From: Ruminococcus flavefaciens
Lineage (GTDB): Bacteria > Bacillota > Clostridia > Oscillospirales > Ruminococcaceae
Assembly: GCA_002309635.1 (NCBI GenBank)
Contig: DBXO01000014.1
Location: 1 to 13,401, forward strand
Length of the DNA stretch: 13,401 nt
Direction: 5' to 3'
Positions 1 through 6,038 of the stretch are shown here, piece after piece. Position 1 is the first letter of the stretch. Every line of letters starts with the position of its first letter. The notes below the pieces were generated by a model. The model saw nothing but the letters and a program-made list of their open reading frames with translations. It ran no database searches and was not told the origin of the DNA. Made by a program: the position numbers and the translations under genes.

Positions 1-228
1 ACCACTCTTCTTGATGTAAGAATACACCCACTCGTCTGCGTCGGATCAACGCATATCTCTGTAACGGGAGAGCCCGTTCAAGCCTAATTGCCGCGTTTTG
101 CAGCTTTCAGCCGACTGCTCGGGGAGGAGTTATTTCCTGTATCTGTCTGCCGCCTTGCACCTGACGACGGCTCTCTGTGAAACGAACACAGGCTTTGTTT
201 CCCTTCATCGCATTTTGTAATTGTATTA
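1..228 (-). promoter_or_regulatory. T-box riboswitch leader (cut by left window edge)
   Basis: Read on the minus strand, this untranslated leader has T-box hallmarks in the right order: an AGAGAGCC segment followed by GGTGCAA and GGCGGC (distal Stem I), a 3' Stem I strand ending CTCCCGAGC, the conserved hairpin ACGGG-CTCT-CCCGT (arms near 63-68 and 73-78), then GAGTGGGTG and finally AGAGTGGT running off the edge, where the T-box core would continue as ACCGCG. T-box RNAs bind uncharged tRNA and allow transcription of an aminoacyl-tRNA synthetase, amino-acid biosynthesis or transport gene. That gene is outside the window. Lower Stem I can be drawn as GGGA/TCCC and CCTGT/ACAGG, placing the specifier in AAATAAC on the 3' strand. 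AUA (Ile) or AAC (Asn) are possible readings, and I cannot settle which. Confidence 0.85.
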
Positions 229-234
229 ATATGT

Positions 235-263
235 ATTATACACTGAAAACCGGCATTTGTCAA
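235..263 (-). promoter_or_regulatory. Sigma-A promoter of the T-box transcript
   Basis: On the minus strand there is a perfect -35 TTGACA (258-263), a 17-bp spacer and a perfect -10 TATAAT (235-240). Transcription should start near 228, just ahead of the T-box Stem I. Confidence 0.9.
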
Positions 264-370
264 GCCCTGTTCAATAATTCGCAATGCGTAAATGATGGTA
301 TCGCTTACGCGACATTATCTGAATGTACCGCGCAGCGATGCCATAATTACGAATCAGGAATCATGCATTG

Positions 371-628
371 TCACAGGGGTGCTTTTGCGCCGCAGTCGGG
401 GCAGAAATTGGTACCGCAGTCTCTGCCGCAGCTGCATTTCCATGGCTTTACGGGAGCTTTTGTGCCGCAGTCGGGACAGAACCTTGTATCGTTCTCCCTG
501 CCGCACACGCAGCGCCATTTATCGCCGTGCCAGCCAAACTGAGCATTGTTTTCGGCGGCCATGCGGAAAAGCGCCTCGCCGTTTGTCATATACTGTAATC
601 CTGCAAGGGGAAATCCGAATATAAACAT
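371..628 (-). CDS. Small protein with two tandem zinc ribbons
   Basis: An 85-residue protein of unknown role. The first ~30 residues are partly hydrophobic (MFIFGFPLAG), then come two near-identical zinc ribbons. The first has Cys40, Cys42, Cys51 and Cys54; the second has Cys65, Cys67, Cys76 and Cys79, plus an extra Cys71. Both contain FCPDCGxKAP, and the DNA repeats at a 75-bp offset (381-395 versus 456-470), so the second ribbon arose by tandem duplication. I chose the ATG at 628 because GAGGTGA (634-640) lies 5 bases upstream; an in-frame GTG at 637 falls inside that ribosome site and is a less likely start. It follows the 47-residue membrane protein, whose stop codon overlaps the ribosome site, so the two are probably translationally coupled. 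Zinc ribbons like these often bind nucleic acid or protein partners; the actual target is unknown. Confidence 0.8.
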   Translation of the reverse strand: MFIFGFPLAGLQYMTNGEALFRMAAENNAQFGWHGDKWRCVCGRENDTRFCPDCGTKAPVKPWKCSCGRDCGTNFCPDCGAKAPL

Positions 629-638
629 ATATTTCACC

Positions 639-782
639 TCAAGACTGTGACTTTATATAGTCCGCTATCCTGTAAATAGCGTAAAACACCCATATTATCC
701 ATGATATCGCCCACAGTCCCGTGAATACGCTGAAAAGCAGGTATATCACGGCGACTGCGGCGGCTATGAGCCATTGCTTCAT
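639..782 (-). CDS. 47-residue membrane protein
   Basis: A short gene encoding 47 residues. It starts MKQWLIAAAVAVIYLLF and continues through a second hydrophobic stretch (GLWAISWIIWVFYAIY) to a charged tail, so it probably forms two membrane helices in a hairpin. Its ATG at 782 lies only 3 bases after the stop of the AIM24-family gene, and its TGA (639-641) overlaps the Shine-Dalgarno of the zinc-ribbon gene. This tight packing is the main evidence that it is real. The upstream ribosome site is weak (AGAAAG inside the preceding gene), which fits translational coupling. I recognise no family. The order AIM24-family protein, tiny membrane protein, zinc-ribbon protein suggests the three act together, perhaps at the membrane. 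Confidence 0.7.
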   Translation of the reverse strand: MKQWLIAAAVAVIYLLFSVFTGLWAISWIIWVFYAIYRIADYIKSQS

Positions 783-785
783 ATA

Positions 786-1460
786 TTACTTTCTTGCGCC
801 AAGGGCAAGTATCTTTCCTGCAAAGTCGTTGAAGTTCTGTGTCTGGAGTATTACCTTGCCGGGGCCTGTCAGCTTTGTGAGGAAAAGTCCCTCGCCGCCG
901 AAGAAAATGTTTCCGAGGCCCTTTACTGTCTCGATCTCGTACTGAACCGTAGGCTCAAAGGCAACTACGTTACCTGTATCCACCTTGAGGACCTCGCCGG
1001 GATTGAGGTAGCGCTCTACCATATCTCCGTCCACTTCGAGGAAAGCCATGCCGTTTCCGAAGAGCTGCTGGAGAATGAAGCCTTCACCGCCGAAAAGACC
1101 TGAGAGTATCTTCTTTGTGAAAACAGCCTTGAGGTCTACTGTCTGCTCAGCGCAGAGGAATGCGCCCTTCTGGCAGATGAGACCGCCGTTTGAGATATTT
1201 ACGGGAACAATAGAGCCGGGGACCGTAGCACCGAAGGCTATCTTTGCGCCGGGTACGTCTGCTCTGTAATTAGCCATGAATATCGATTCACCTGTAAAAA
1301 GTCTTCCGAGACTTCTGCCGACGCCGCCTCTTGCATTGGTGGTCATTGTGAAGCCCTGTGTCTGCCAGATCATTCCGCCTGACTGTGTGAACATTGATTC
1401 TCCTGCGTTAAGCTCGCATTCAACTGCGGGAACTGTCTGACCGATAATAGTATATCTCAT
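786..1460 (-). CDS. AIM24 / TIGR00266 family protein
   Basis: A 224-residue protein of the AIM24 family (formerly DUF124, TIGR00266). It opens MRYTIIGQTVPAVECEL and carries the family's glycine-rich repeats: SMFTQSGGMIWQT, GGVGRSLGRLFTGES, GLFGGEGFILQQLFGNG and FFGGEGLFLTKLTGPG. Members form a trimeric beta-barrel-like fold; the yeast relative AIM24 affects mitochondrial organisation, but the bacterial function is not established. I chose ATG 1460 because AAGGAGG lies 9 bases upstream; an in-frame start further out (1499) would place this site inside the gene. No signal peptide or membrane helix is seen. It is first in the three-gene cluster with the 47-residue membrane protein and the double zinc ribbon. 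It lies 54 bases after birA, so read-through from the birA promoter is possible. Confidence 0.9.
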   Translation of the reverse strand: MRYTIIGQTVPAVECELNAGESMFTQSGGMIWQTQGFTMTTNARGGVGRSLGRLFTGESIFMANYRADVPGAKIAFGATVPGSIVPVNISNGGLICQKGAFLCAEQTVDLKAVFTKKILSGLFGGEGFILQQLFGNGMAFLEVDGDMVERYLNPGEVLKVDTGNVVAFEPTVQYEIETVKGLGNIFFGGEGLFLTKLTGPGKVILQTQNFNDFAGKILALGARK

Positions 1461-1514
1461 ATTGAAATACCTCCTTGATTTTTTTATATTATGCGGCAAT
1501 GCCGCAATCTGACA

Positions 1515-2498
1515 TTATTTTGCAAGTCTGCACATATTTGCCTCGCCTGAGCTGAGATATTTTATCTCGCCGTAGGGAAGCCTTATTATAAGGTTTGCGT
1601 TGTCGTCTATTCCGAGAGCCTCGCCCATGAGCTTTTCATTGCCGACAACAGCGGTTATCATATTGCCTGTGAGCATTTCACGCTCTCTGTAAGCTTTGAG
1701 GAAGCTTCTGTCGGAAATTTTTCCGAGATAAGGCTCAAGACGGTTGAGTACCGCGGCGCAGAGCCTGTTCCTGTCAACTTTTACACCTGTTTCGTCCTCG
1801 ATGGACGTAGCTCTTTTCTTAAGCTCGCTGTCAAAATCACGGCCTATACTGCGGACATTTATGCCGATACCTATAGTAGCGCAGTCCAGCTCGTGCATTT
1901 CAAGTCCGAGAGAGGCCTCTGTAAGGATACCGCATATTTTCTTGCCGTTCATATACAGGTCGTTTACCCATTTTATCATTACCCTGCTTCCGCACAGCTC
2001 CTCAACTGCTTCTGCGGCAGCGCAGGCTGCGGCAGCGGTTATCATCGGGGCAAATTCAAGGTCGAAATGGGGGCGCACAAGTACGCTCATATAAAGTCCG
2101 GTACCCTGAGGAGAAACGAAGCTTCTGCCTATGCGGCCTTTGCCTGCGGTCTGATGCTCAGCAACGACTGTCACGCCGTTGGGAGCCTTCTCGGTCTCGA
2201 GCTCGCGTACTATATTATTGGTGGAATCCACCTCTTCAAACACATGTATGCTCCTGCCCATTTCCTTTGTGGTAAGGTAGGGAGTTATCAGGTCGGCTGA
2301 GAGCTTGTTGTTGTCTTCGTTGAGTTTATAGCCCTTTGAGGTAACAGAGCTTATAGAAAAGCCATCGGCTTCAAGAGATTTCACGGCTTTCCACACGGCA
2401 TTGCGGCTGACACCGAGTTTATCTGCAAGAGCAGCACCCGATATGTAGTCGCCGCCTGCGTTGGCAAGAGTAGCGAGTAATTCGGATTTAACATTCAT
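1515..2498 (-). CDS. birA: Bifunctional biotin-protein ligase / biotin repressor
   Basis: A 327-residue enzyme that activates biotin with ATP to biotinyl-AMP and attaches it to the lysine of biotin carrier proteins. It is probably also a repressor. Residues ~5-60 form a winged helix (SGAALADKLGVSRNAVWKAV), the DNA-binding part of class II BirA proteins. The catalytic core follows, with GKGRIGR at 119-125 (adenylate-binding loop), KWVNDLYMNGKKICG at 176-190 (family consensus KWPNDL, here with Val for Pro) and GIGINV near 214. A C-terminal SH3-like domain covers ~275-327. Length matches the family (~320). The start is ATG 2498, after AAAGGA, because it begins the winged helix; an in-frame start at 2540 lies upstream of the mapped -10 box. 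No biotin biosynthesis gene or substrate is in the window. Confidence 0.95.
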   Translation of the reverse strand: MNVKSELLATLANAGGDYISGAALADKLGVSRNAVWKAVKSLEADGFSISSVTSKGYKLNEDNNKLSADLITPYLTTKEMGRSIHVFEEVDSTNNIVRELETEKAPNGVTVVAEHQTAGKGRIGRSFVSPQGTGLYMSVLVRPHFDLEFAPMITAAAACAAAEAVEELCGSRVMIKWVNDLYMNGKKICGILTEASLGLEMHELDCATIGIGINVRSIGRDFDSELKKRATSIEDETGVKVDRNRLCAAVLNRLEPYLGKISDRSFLKAYREREMLTGNMITAVVGNEKLMGEALGIDDNANLIIRLPYGEIKYLSSGEANMCRLAK

Positions 2499-2530
2499 GG
2501 CTAAGTGTTCCTTTCGGTAATATTGATAAC

Positions 2531-2559
2531 ATTGTACCACAAAAAGATAAAAATTTCAA
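2531..2559 (-). promoter_or_regulatory. Sigma-A promoter of birA
   Basis: On the minus strand there is -35 TTGAAA (2554-2559), a 17-bp spacer and -10 TACAAT (2531-2536). Start near 2524 gives a leader of about 26 bases that includes the ribosome site of birA. Confidence 0.75.
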
Positions 2560-2611
2560 GATAAAAAGTATAAAAAATCACATTTTCGGGTGAAAAAAAT
2601 TGCTGATACGC

Positions 2612-2637
2612 AAAAAAGGACGGTTTTCCCGTCCTTT
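2612..2637 (-). terminator. Intrinsic terminator after the four-helix membrane protein gene
   Basis: On the minus strand a 9-bp stem AAAGGACGG / CCGTCCTTT (arms 2629-2637 and 2615-2623) with a 5-base loop runs into a T tract (2612-2617). It ends the transcript from the membrane protein gene and insulates birA. Confidence 0.9.
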
Positions 2638-2719
2638 CAGATGTATAATATTTTTTGCGGCGGCTGAAATGACATGAAAGCGTCAGTTTTTACTGTCTGT
2701 GTTTTCAGAGCTGTATGGA

Positions 2720-3256
2720 TCATTCTCCGTCGATCACTGACGGTGCGGGGGCGTTTTTCCTGGCAAGCCTTTCTTCCTTTTTGGTGCGCCGCTGCTCTTT
2801 CAGCTCCCAGGAGCAGAGCTGCACAGCCGCCACAATTGCCGATACAGCCGCAGGTATGATACATGGAAGTATCCTCCTGACATACATACCGCTTATGGGC
2901 ATGAGGGTATATTTGTCGGTCCAGCCGCTCGTGTTGGCGTGGTCTGTCAGCTTTTTCAGCATTATCATGCACAGCAGCAGTCCCGCAGCAGACAGTACAA
3001 CAGCTGCAATATCGGGAAGATTCCGTCTGAACAGGCACAGAACAGCTCCCGAAAGCATCATGGCGGCGGATATGATGAGCAGCAGACCCGTTACTGCAAG
3101 CTCACCGCCGTAGCTTGCGCGGTTATATATGAGTCCCGCACCGCTGAGCGCCGTCATTCCGCAGAAAATAAGGCTCAGCACAAGGGCTGCCGCCTTTGCG
3201 GCTTTCATCGTCGGAGAGGACCGTTTTGGAAGAGCTTTCCTGTTTTTTTGACTCAT
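2720..3256 (-). CDS. Four-helix membrane protein, function unknown
   Basis: A 178-residue protein with a basic N-terminus (MSQKNRKALPKRSSP) and four hydrophobic segments at about 21-43, 53-76, 81-101 and 128-150. A loop (~102-127, TDHANTSGWTDKYTL) precedes the fourth helix, and the tail is charged (KEQRRTKKEERLARKN). Even helix number with basic ends puts both termini in the cytoplasm by the positive-inside rule. I recognise no family. ATG 3256 is chosen because GGAGG sits directly upstream; an extension to 3361 would cross the divergent regulatory region. It is transcribed away from spoIVB from a shared 106-bp gap and has its own terminator, so it is probably a single-gene unit. Whether it is co-regulated with spoIVB is unknown. 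Confidence 0.75.
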   Translation of the reverse strand: MSQKNRKALPKRSSPTMKAAKAAALVLSLIFCGMTALSGAGLIYNRASYGGELAVTGLLLIISAAMMLSGAVLCLFRRNLPDIAAVVLSAAGLLLCMIMLKKLTDHANTSGWTDKYTLMPISGMYVRRILPCIIPAAVSAIVAAVQLCSWELKEQRRTKKEERLARKNAPAPSVIDGE

Positions 3257-3275
3257 ATTTCCTCCGTAAGTAGTT

Positions 3276-3346
3276 TTCGGCTGTGTGAAATTCACACTTA
3301 TATTATCACATAGCCGAAGCATAATAAATATGTTCCCTCGGGAACA
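3276..3346. promoter_or_regulatory. Divergent regulatory region with two inverted repeats
   Basis: This lies between the four-helix membrane protein gene (minus) and spoIVB (plus). It holds an imperfect inverted repeat with 12-base arms (3276-3287 TTCGGCTGTGTG and 3307-3318 CACATAGCCGAA, one mismatch). The left part also forms its own palindrome GTGTGAA-A-TTCACAC (3283-3297). A separate palindrome, TGTTCCC-TC-GGGAACA (3331-3346), lies just before the spoIVB ribosome site. They may be operators or RNA hairpins. I could not place a convincing -35/-10 pair on either strand; a CATAATA at 3320-3326 resembles a sigma-G -10 box but lacks a good -35. Confidence 0.5.
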
Positions 3347-3362
3347 TGAAAGGAAAAACAAA

Positions 3363-4589
3363 ATGTTGTTGAAAAGAAAAATAATAAAATCAGCCGCAGC
3401 CTTATTATCTGTAGGATTTGCCGTATTATTCGGAACGGCAGGCTATTATTCCTCGCGGCTGCCCTCCTCGGTGACCGTGGAGACGGGGAAAAGGCTTGAG
3501 CTTGCGGAATTCCCCGAGCTGAGCTGCATGACCTCATACGACGGAGCAGTTCCCGCTGTGGGAGCCTGCGGCGGTACGGAGCAGGTAACGCTTTCGCTTT
3601 TCGGCGTAATCCCAGTAAAAAATGTGGAGGTCCGGCATGCGGAGGCTCCTGTTTTTGCTGTGGGAGGCAGACCGTTCGGCATAAAGCTCCTTATGGAGGG
3701 AGTTATGGTGACGGGGCTGGGCGATGTTGAGGACGAAAGCGGCAGATTCACCTGCCCTGCCAGAAAAGCGGGTATCCGTGTCGGGGACATCATACGCCTT
3801 GCGGACGGTGAAGTTCTTACCTCAAACGACAGGCTTCAGGAGCTGATATCGGCTTCCGGCGGCAGATCGGTCTCTCTGTCTGTAGAGCGTGACGGCGAGA
3901 TCTTTTCCGCAGAGCTTGAACCTGTGATTTCACGCAGGAGCGGCAGCCGCAAGGGCGGCATGTGGGTACGTGACAGTATCGCGGGCATAGGCACTATGAC
4001 GTTTTTTGACCGTAATACAGGCAGCTTTGCAGGTCTCGGGCACCCTATCTGCGATTCGGACACAGGGGGGATAGTCCCTGTTCACAGCGGCGAAGCAGTT
4101 CCCGTTGAGATCACCGACGTCAGACGGGGAGCAGGTGGAGCTCCCGGAGAGCTGCGGGGCAGCTTTGAAGCAGGGGAGAGCTTCGGTATACTCGACAAAA
4201 ACAGACAGAGCGGTATCTACGGCAGGCTGTCGCAGGAGGCTCTTGAGGAGCTTTCACGGGAATGCACGGAATTCCCGATGGCGTACAGTCAGGAGGTAAA
4301 AGCGGGACCTGCGGAGATATATTCCACAGTGTCGGGAGCTTATCCGCAGCGTTATACTGCCGAAATAGAGCGGGTGGACTACAGCAGCGGCAGCAGTTCG
4401 AAGAATATGGTGATACGCATTACTGACAAGCGTCTTCTTGATGCGGCAGGGGGCATAGTTCAGGGAATGAGCGGCAGCCCTGTCGTTCAGGACGGGCGGC
4501 TCGTCGGAGCCGTCACCCATGTGCTTGTGGCAGACCCGTCGCGGGGCTACGGCATATTTGCCGAAAATATGGCAGAAGGTCTTGATTAG
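3363..4589 (+). CDS. spoIVB: SpoIVB serine protease (sigma-K checkpoint)
   Basis: A 408-residue SpoIVB-family protease (peptidase family S55; B. subtilis protein is about 426 residues). In sporulating Firmicutes it is made in the forespore, crosses the membrane and cleaves SpoIVFA, which releases pro-sigma-K processing. Residues ~8-28 form the membrane anchor. A PDZ domain spans ~105-188 (ARKAGIRVGDIIRLADGE). The protease domain follows with GLGHP (His227), ITD (Asp355) and GMSGSP (Ser370), matching the known His-Asp-Ser spacing, and a typical C-terminus (GAVTHVLVADPSRGYGIF). ATG 3363 is chosen for its upstream GAAAGGA and because it begins the anchor. It is the only plus-strand gene here; spo0A, its usual neighbour, is absent and the gene downstream is ptsH in convergent orientation. 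All catalytic residues are intact, so there is no sign of decay. Confidence 0.95.
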   Translation: MLLKRKIIKSAAALLSVGFAVLFGTAGYYSSRLPSSVTVETGKRLELAEFPELSCMTSYDGAVPAVGACGGTEQVTLSLFGVIPVKNVEVRHAEAPVFAVGGRPFGIKLLMEGVMVTGLGDVEDESGRFTCPARKAGIRVGDIIRLADGEVLTSNDRLQELISASGGRSVSLSVERDGEIFSAELEPVISRRSGSRKGGMWVRDSIAGIGTMTFFDRNTGSFAGLGHPICDSDTGGIVPVHSGEAVPVEITDVRRGAGGAPGELRGSFEAGESFGILDKNRQSGIYGRLSQEALEELSRECTEFPMAYSQEVKAGPAEIYSTVSGAYPQRYTAEIERVDYSSGSSSKNMVIRITDKRLLDAAGGIVQGMSGSPVVQDGRLVGAVTHVLVADPSRGYGIFAENMAEGLD

Positions 4590-4591
4590 AC

Positions 4592-4624
4592 AAAATAAAA
4601 GCGGGCGTTACCTTTGTAACGCCC
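4592..4624 (-). terminator. Terminator of ptsH, possibly shared with spoIVB
   Basis: A perfect 9-bp stem GGGCGTTAC / GTAACGCCC (4603-4611 and 4616-4624) with a 4-base loop. On the minus strand it runs into GCTTTTATTTTG, a good T tract for ptsH. On the plus strand the sequence after the stem is not a T tract, so it would terminate spoIVB only weakly. Confidence 0.85.
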
Positions 4625-4644
4625 CAAGTTATTGTTTTCTGAAA

Positions 4645-4917
4645 TTATCTGTTTTCTTCGCTGAAACCGCTGTCAACGAGTTCGATAAGTGCGTCAACTG
4701 CAGCCTTCTCATCAGCGCCGTCGGCAATGACCTTTACATTTGTACCGCCAACGATTCCCAGTGAAAGAATACCGAGTAAGCTCTTGGCATTGACTCTGCG
4801 CTCTTCCTTCTCGATCCAGATAGACGACTTGAACTCATTTGCCTTCTGAATAAAGAAAGTAGCGGGTCTTGCGTGAAGTCCAACCTGATTCTTTACCATT
4901 ACTTCTCTAACAAACAT
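4645..4917 (-). CDS. ptsH: HPr phosphocarrier protein
   Basis: A 90-residue HPr-family protein. HPr takes phosphate from PEP via enzyme I on His15 and passes it to sugar-specific EIIA domains; in Firmicutes HPr kinase also phosphorylates Ser46, and HPr-Ser-P then acts with CcpA in catabolite repression. Both sites are present at exactly these positions: GLHARPA (His15, Arg17) and NAKSLLGILSLG (Ser46). ATG 4917 is chosen because AGGAG lies 8 bases upstream and it gives canonical numbering; an in-frame TTG at 4923 is less likely. It is a single-gene unit with its own promoter and terminator; enzyme I (ptsI), often the next gene, is not adjacent. This isolated setting means a mainly regulatory (Ser46) role is possible, but the sequence does not decide it. 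Confidence 0.92.
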   Translation of the reverse strand: MFVREVMVKNQVGLHARPATFFIQKANEFKSSIWIEKEERRVNAKSLLGILSLGIVGGTNVKVIADGADEKAAVDALIELVDSGFSEENR

Positions 4918-5007
4918 AAACAACTCTCCTATTCTCTGTGGTTACAGCCCCTCTCATTTTTTTTAAGGACTGTGTTGTCGTTTGCAATTGTTTTACTTGC
5001 TGATTTT

Positions 5008-5036
5008 ATTATACATTCTATTTTTTCCTTCGTCAA
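5008..5036 (-). promoter_or_regulatory. Sigma-A promoter of ptsH
   Basis: On the minus strand there is -35 TTGACG (5031-5036), a 17-bp spacer and a perfect -10 TATAAT (5008-5013). Start near 5001 gives a leader of roughly 80 bases. Confidence 0.85.
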
Positions 5037-5288
5037 CGGATTTTTGCGATTATAATTCATCTTTTCCGTAAATTCTACATTTAGATTAAATGTGAATGAA
5101 TTTTTATCAACTTGCTTGTATATTATAACTACAAAAAAATGTTGATTTTCATTGTTGAAAATGCATATTATTCAACGCAAGATTATGTTGATTTCTTCTA
5201 AAGGGAAAATGCTTTTTTGTATATACAGCCAGTTAATATGTGGAACAGCAATATTTGTCAAAGTTTAAATCAAAACAGCAAAAAACGC
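5037..5288. other. AT-rich gap between ptsH promoter and trmD
   Basis: No convincing gene is seen here. The stretch is strongly AT-rich. It contains a promoter-like pair on the minus strand (TTGACA 5256-5261, 17 bp, TATTAA 5233-5238) and an inverted repeat ACATTTA-GAT-TAAATGT (5077-5093), which extends with ATTC/GAAT if one T is bulged. No clear terminator follows trmD. The gap may hold upstream regulation for ptsH or a short untranslated RNA. Confidence 0.5.
5233..5261 (-). promoter_or_regulatory. Second promoter-like site upstream of ptsH
   Basis: Minus strand: perfect -35 TTGACA (5256-5261), 17-bp spacer, -10 TATTAA (5233-5238). It lies just past the trmD stop and points toward ptsH, about 220 bases before the main ptsH start. 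It could be a distal ptsH promoter or drive a small RNA. Confidence 0.5.
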
Positions 5289-5987
5289 TCAGTCATTGTT
5301 TAAGTCGTATTTAGCTAAAAGATCAGGACGCCTTTCACGGGTGATCTCAAGGCTTTTTTCGTGCCTCCATGCCTCTATATTCCTGTGATGTCCCGACAGG
5401 AGCACAGGCGGTACAGCCTCGCCCTCCCAGACCTCGGGACGGGTATACTGGGGATATTCAAGGAGACCGCTGTATATGCTCTCGTCGGTGAAGCACACCT
5501 CGTCGGAGAGGACTCCGTCGCACATACGGGCTACCGTGTCGGCTACCACCATTGCGGGGAGCTCGCCCCCTGTGAGTACATAATCGCCTATGGACAGCTC
5601 CTCGTCCACTATTTTGTCTATGACGCGCTGGTCAACGCCCTCGTAATGACCGCATATTATAAGGATATTGTCAAGCTTTGACAGCTCTATGGCGCGGCTC
5701 TGGTCGAATATCCTGCCCTTCGGGGACATGTATATGGTATGGGGCTTGGTGCCCAGTTCTTCGCAGACCGCCTTGTAGCAGTTGTATATTGGTTCACACT
5801 GCATTACCATGCCCATGCCGCCGCCGTAGGGAGTATCGTCAACTCTGCGGTGCTTGTCCTGAGTGTATTCTCTTATCTGACGGCAGTGCAGGCTTATCTT
5901 GCCTGCTTTGCGGGCTCTGCCCACTATGCTCTCGCCCAGTACGGCTTCGCACATCTCGGGAAATAACGTCGCTATCTCAATATGCAT
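5289..5987 (-). CDS. trmD: tRNA (guanine-N1-)-methyltransferase TrmD
   Basis: A 232-residue SPOUT methyltransferase that uses S-adenosylmethionine to methylate G37 of tRNAs, which prevents +1 frameshifting. The trefoil-knot motifs are all present: YTQDKHRRVDDTPYGGGMGM at ~41-60, ICGHYEGVDQR at 111-121 and IGDYVLTGGELPAM at 133-146. The C-terminal tRNA-binding part has LLEYPQYTRP (175-184) and LLSGHHRNI (196-204). Length is slightly below the usual ~240. Start ATG 5987 follows AAAGGAG. In most bacteria trmD follows rimM directly; here two other genes separate them, and rplS, its usual downstream neighbour, is not found after it. A hairpin (6009-6031) lies just upstream. Expression is probably from a promoter shared with rimM or an unrecognised internal one. 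Confidence 0.97.
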   Translation of the reverse strand: MHIEIATLFPEMCEAVLGESIVGRARKAGKISLHCRQIREYTQDKHRRVDDTPYGGGMGMVMQCEPIYNCYKAVCEELGTKPHTIYMSPKGRIFDQSRAIELSKLDNILIICGHYEGVDQRVIDKIVDEELSIGDYVLTGGELPAMVVADTVARMCDGVLSDEVCFTDESIYSGLLEYPQYTRPEVWEGEAVPPVLLSGHHRNIEAWRHEKSLEITRERRPDLLAKYDLNND

Positions 5988-6008
5988 AGTATTCTCCTTT
6001 TATGAACA

Positions 6009-6031
6009 GAGACCGCAATAAGCGCGGTCTC
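6009..6031 (-). other. Hairpin between the anchored protein gene and trmD
   Basis: A perfect 8-bp inverted repeat (GAGACCGC 6009-6016, GCGGTCTC 6024-6031) with a 7-base loop sits in the 51-base gap. No T tract follows on the minus strand (TGTTCATAAAA), so it is a poor terminator. It may tune read-through, protect mRNA ends or mark a processing site upstream of trmD. Confidence 0.55.
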
Positions 6032-6038
6032 GTGGATT

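Noticed and set aside
84..284. 66-codon minus-strand frame across the T-box region
   Set aside because: It spans the -10 and -35 boxes and the T-box stems, and has no ribosome site; the RNA explanation accounts for the sequence.
177..624. Three overlapping plus-strand frames with Cys/Arg-rich products
   Set aside because: They are antisense shadows of the T-box leader and the zinc-ribbon gene, and their apparent repeats come from the ribbon duplication.
1492..1506. Perfect hairpin TGCGGC-AAT-GCCGCA between birA and the AIM24-family gene
   Set aside because: Not called a terminator: on the minus strand it is followed by A-rich, not T-rich, sequence. It may affect read-through, but nothing shows this.
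3320..3326. CATAATA as a sigma-G -10 box for spoIVB
   Set aside because: Attractive for a forespore gene, but no acceptable -35 lies 16-18 bases upstream; left as a note only.
4929..5060. 43-residue minus-strand frame ending at the ptsH ribosome site
   Set aside because: It contains the ptsH -35 and -10 boxes, is Lys/Asn-rich as expected by chance in AT-rich DNA, and its own ribosome site is weak.
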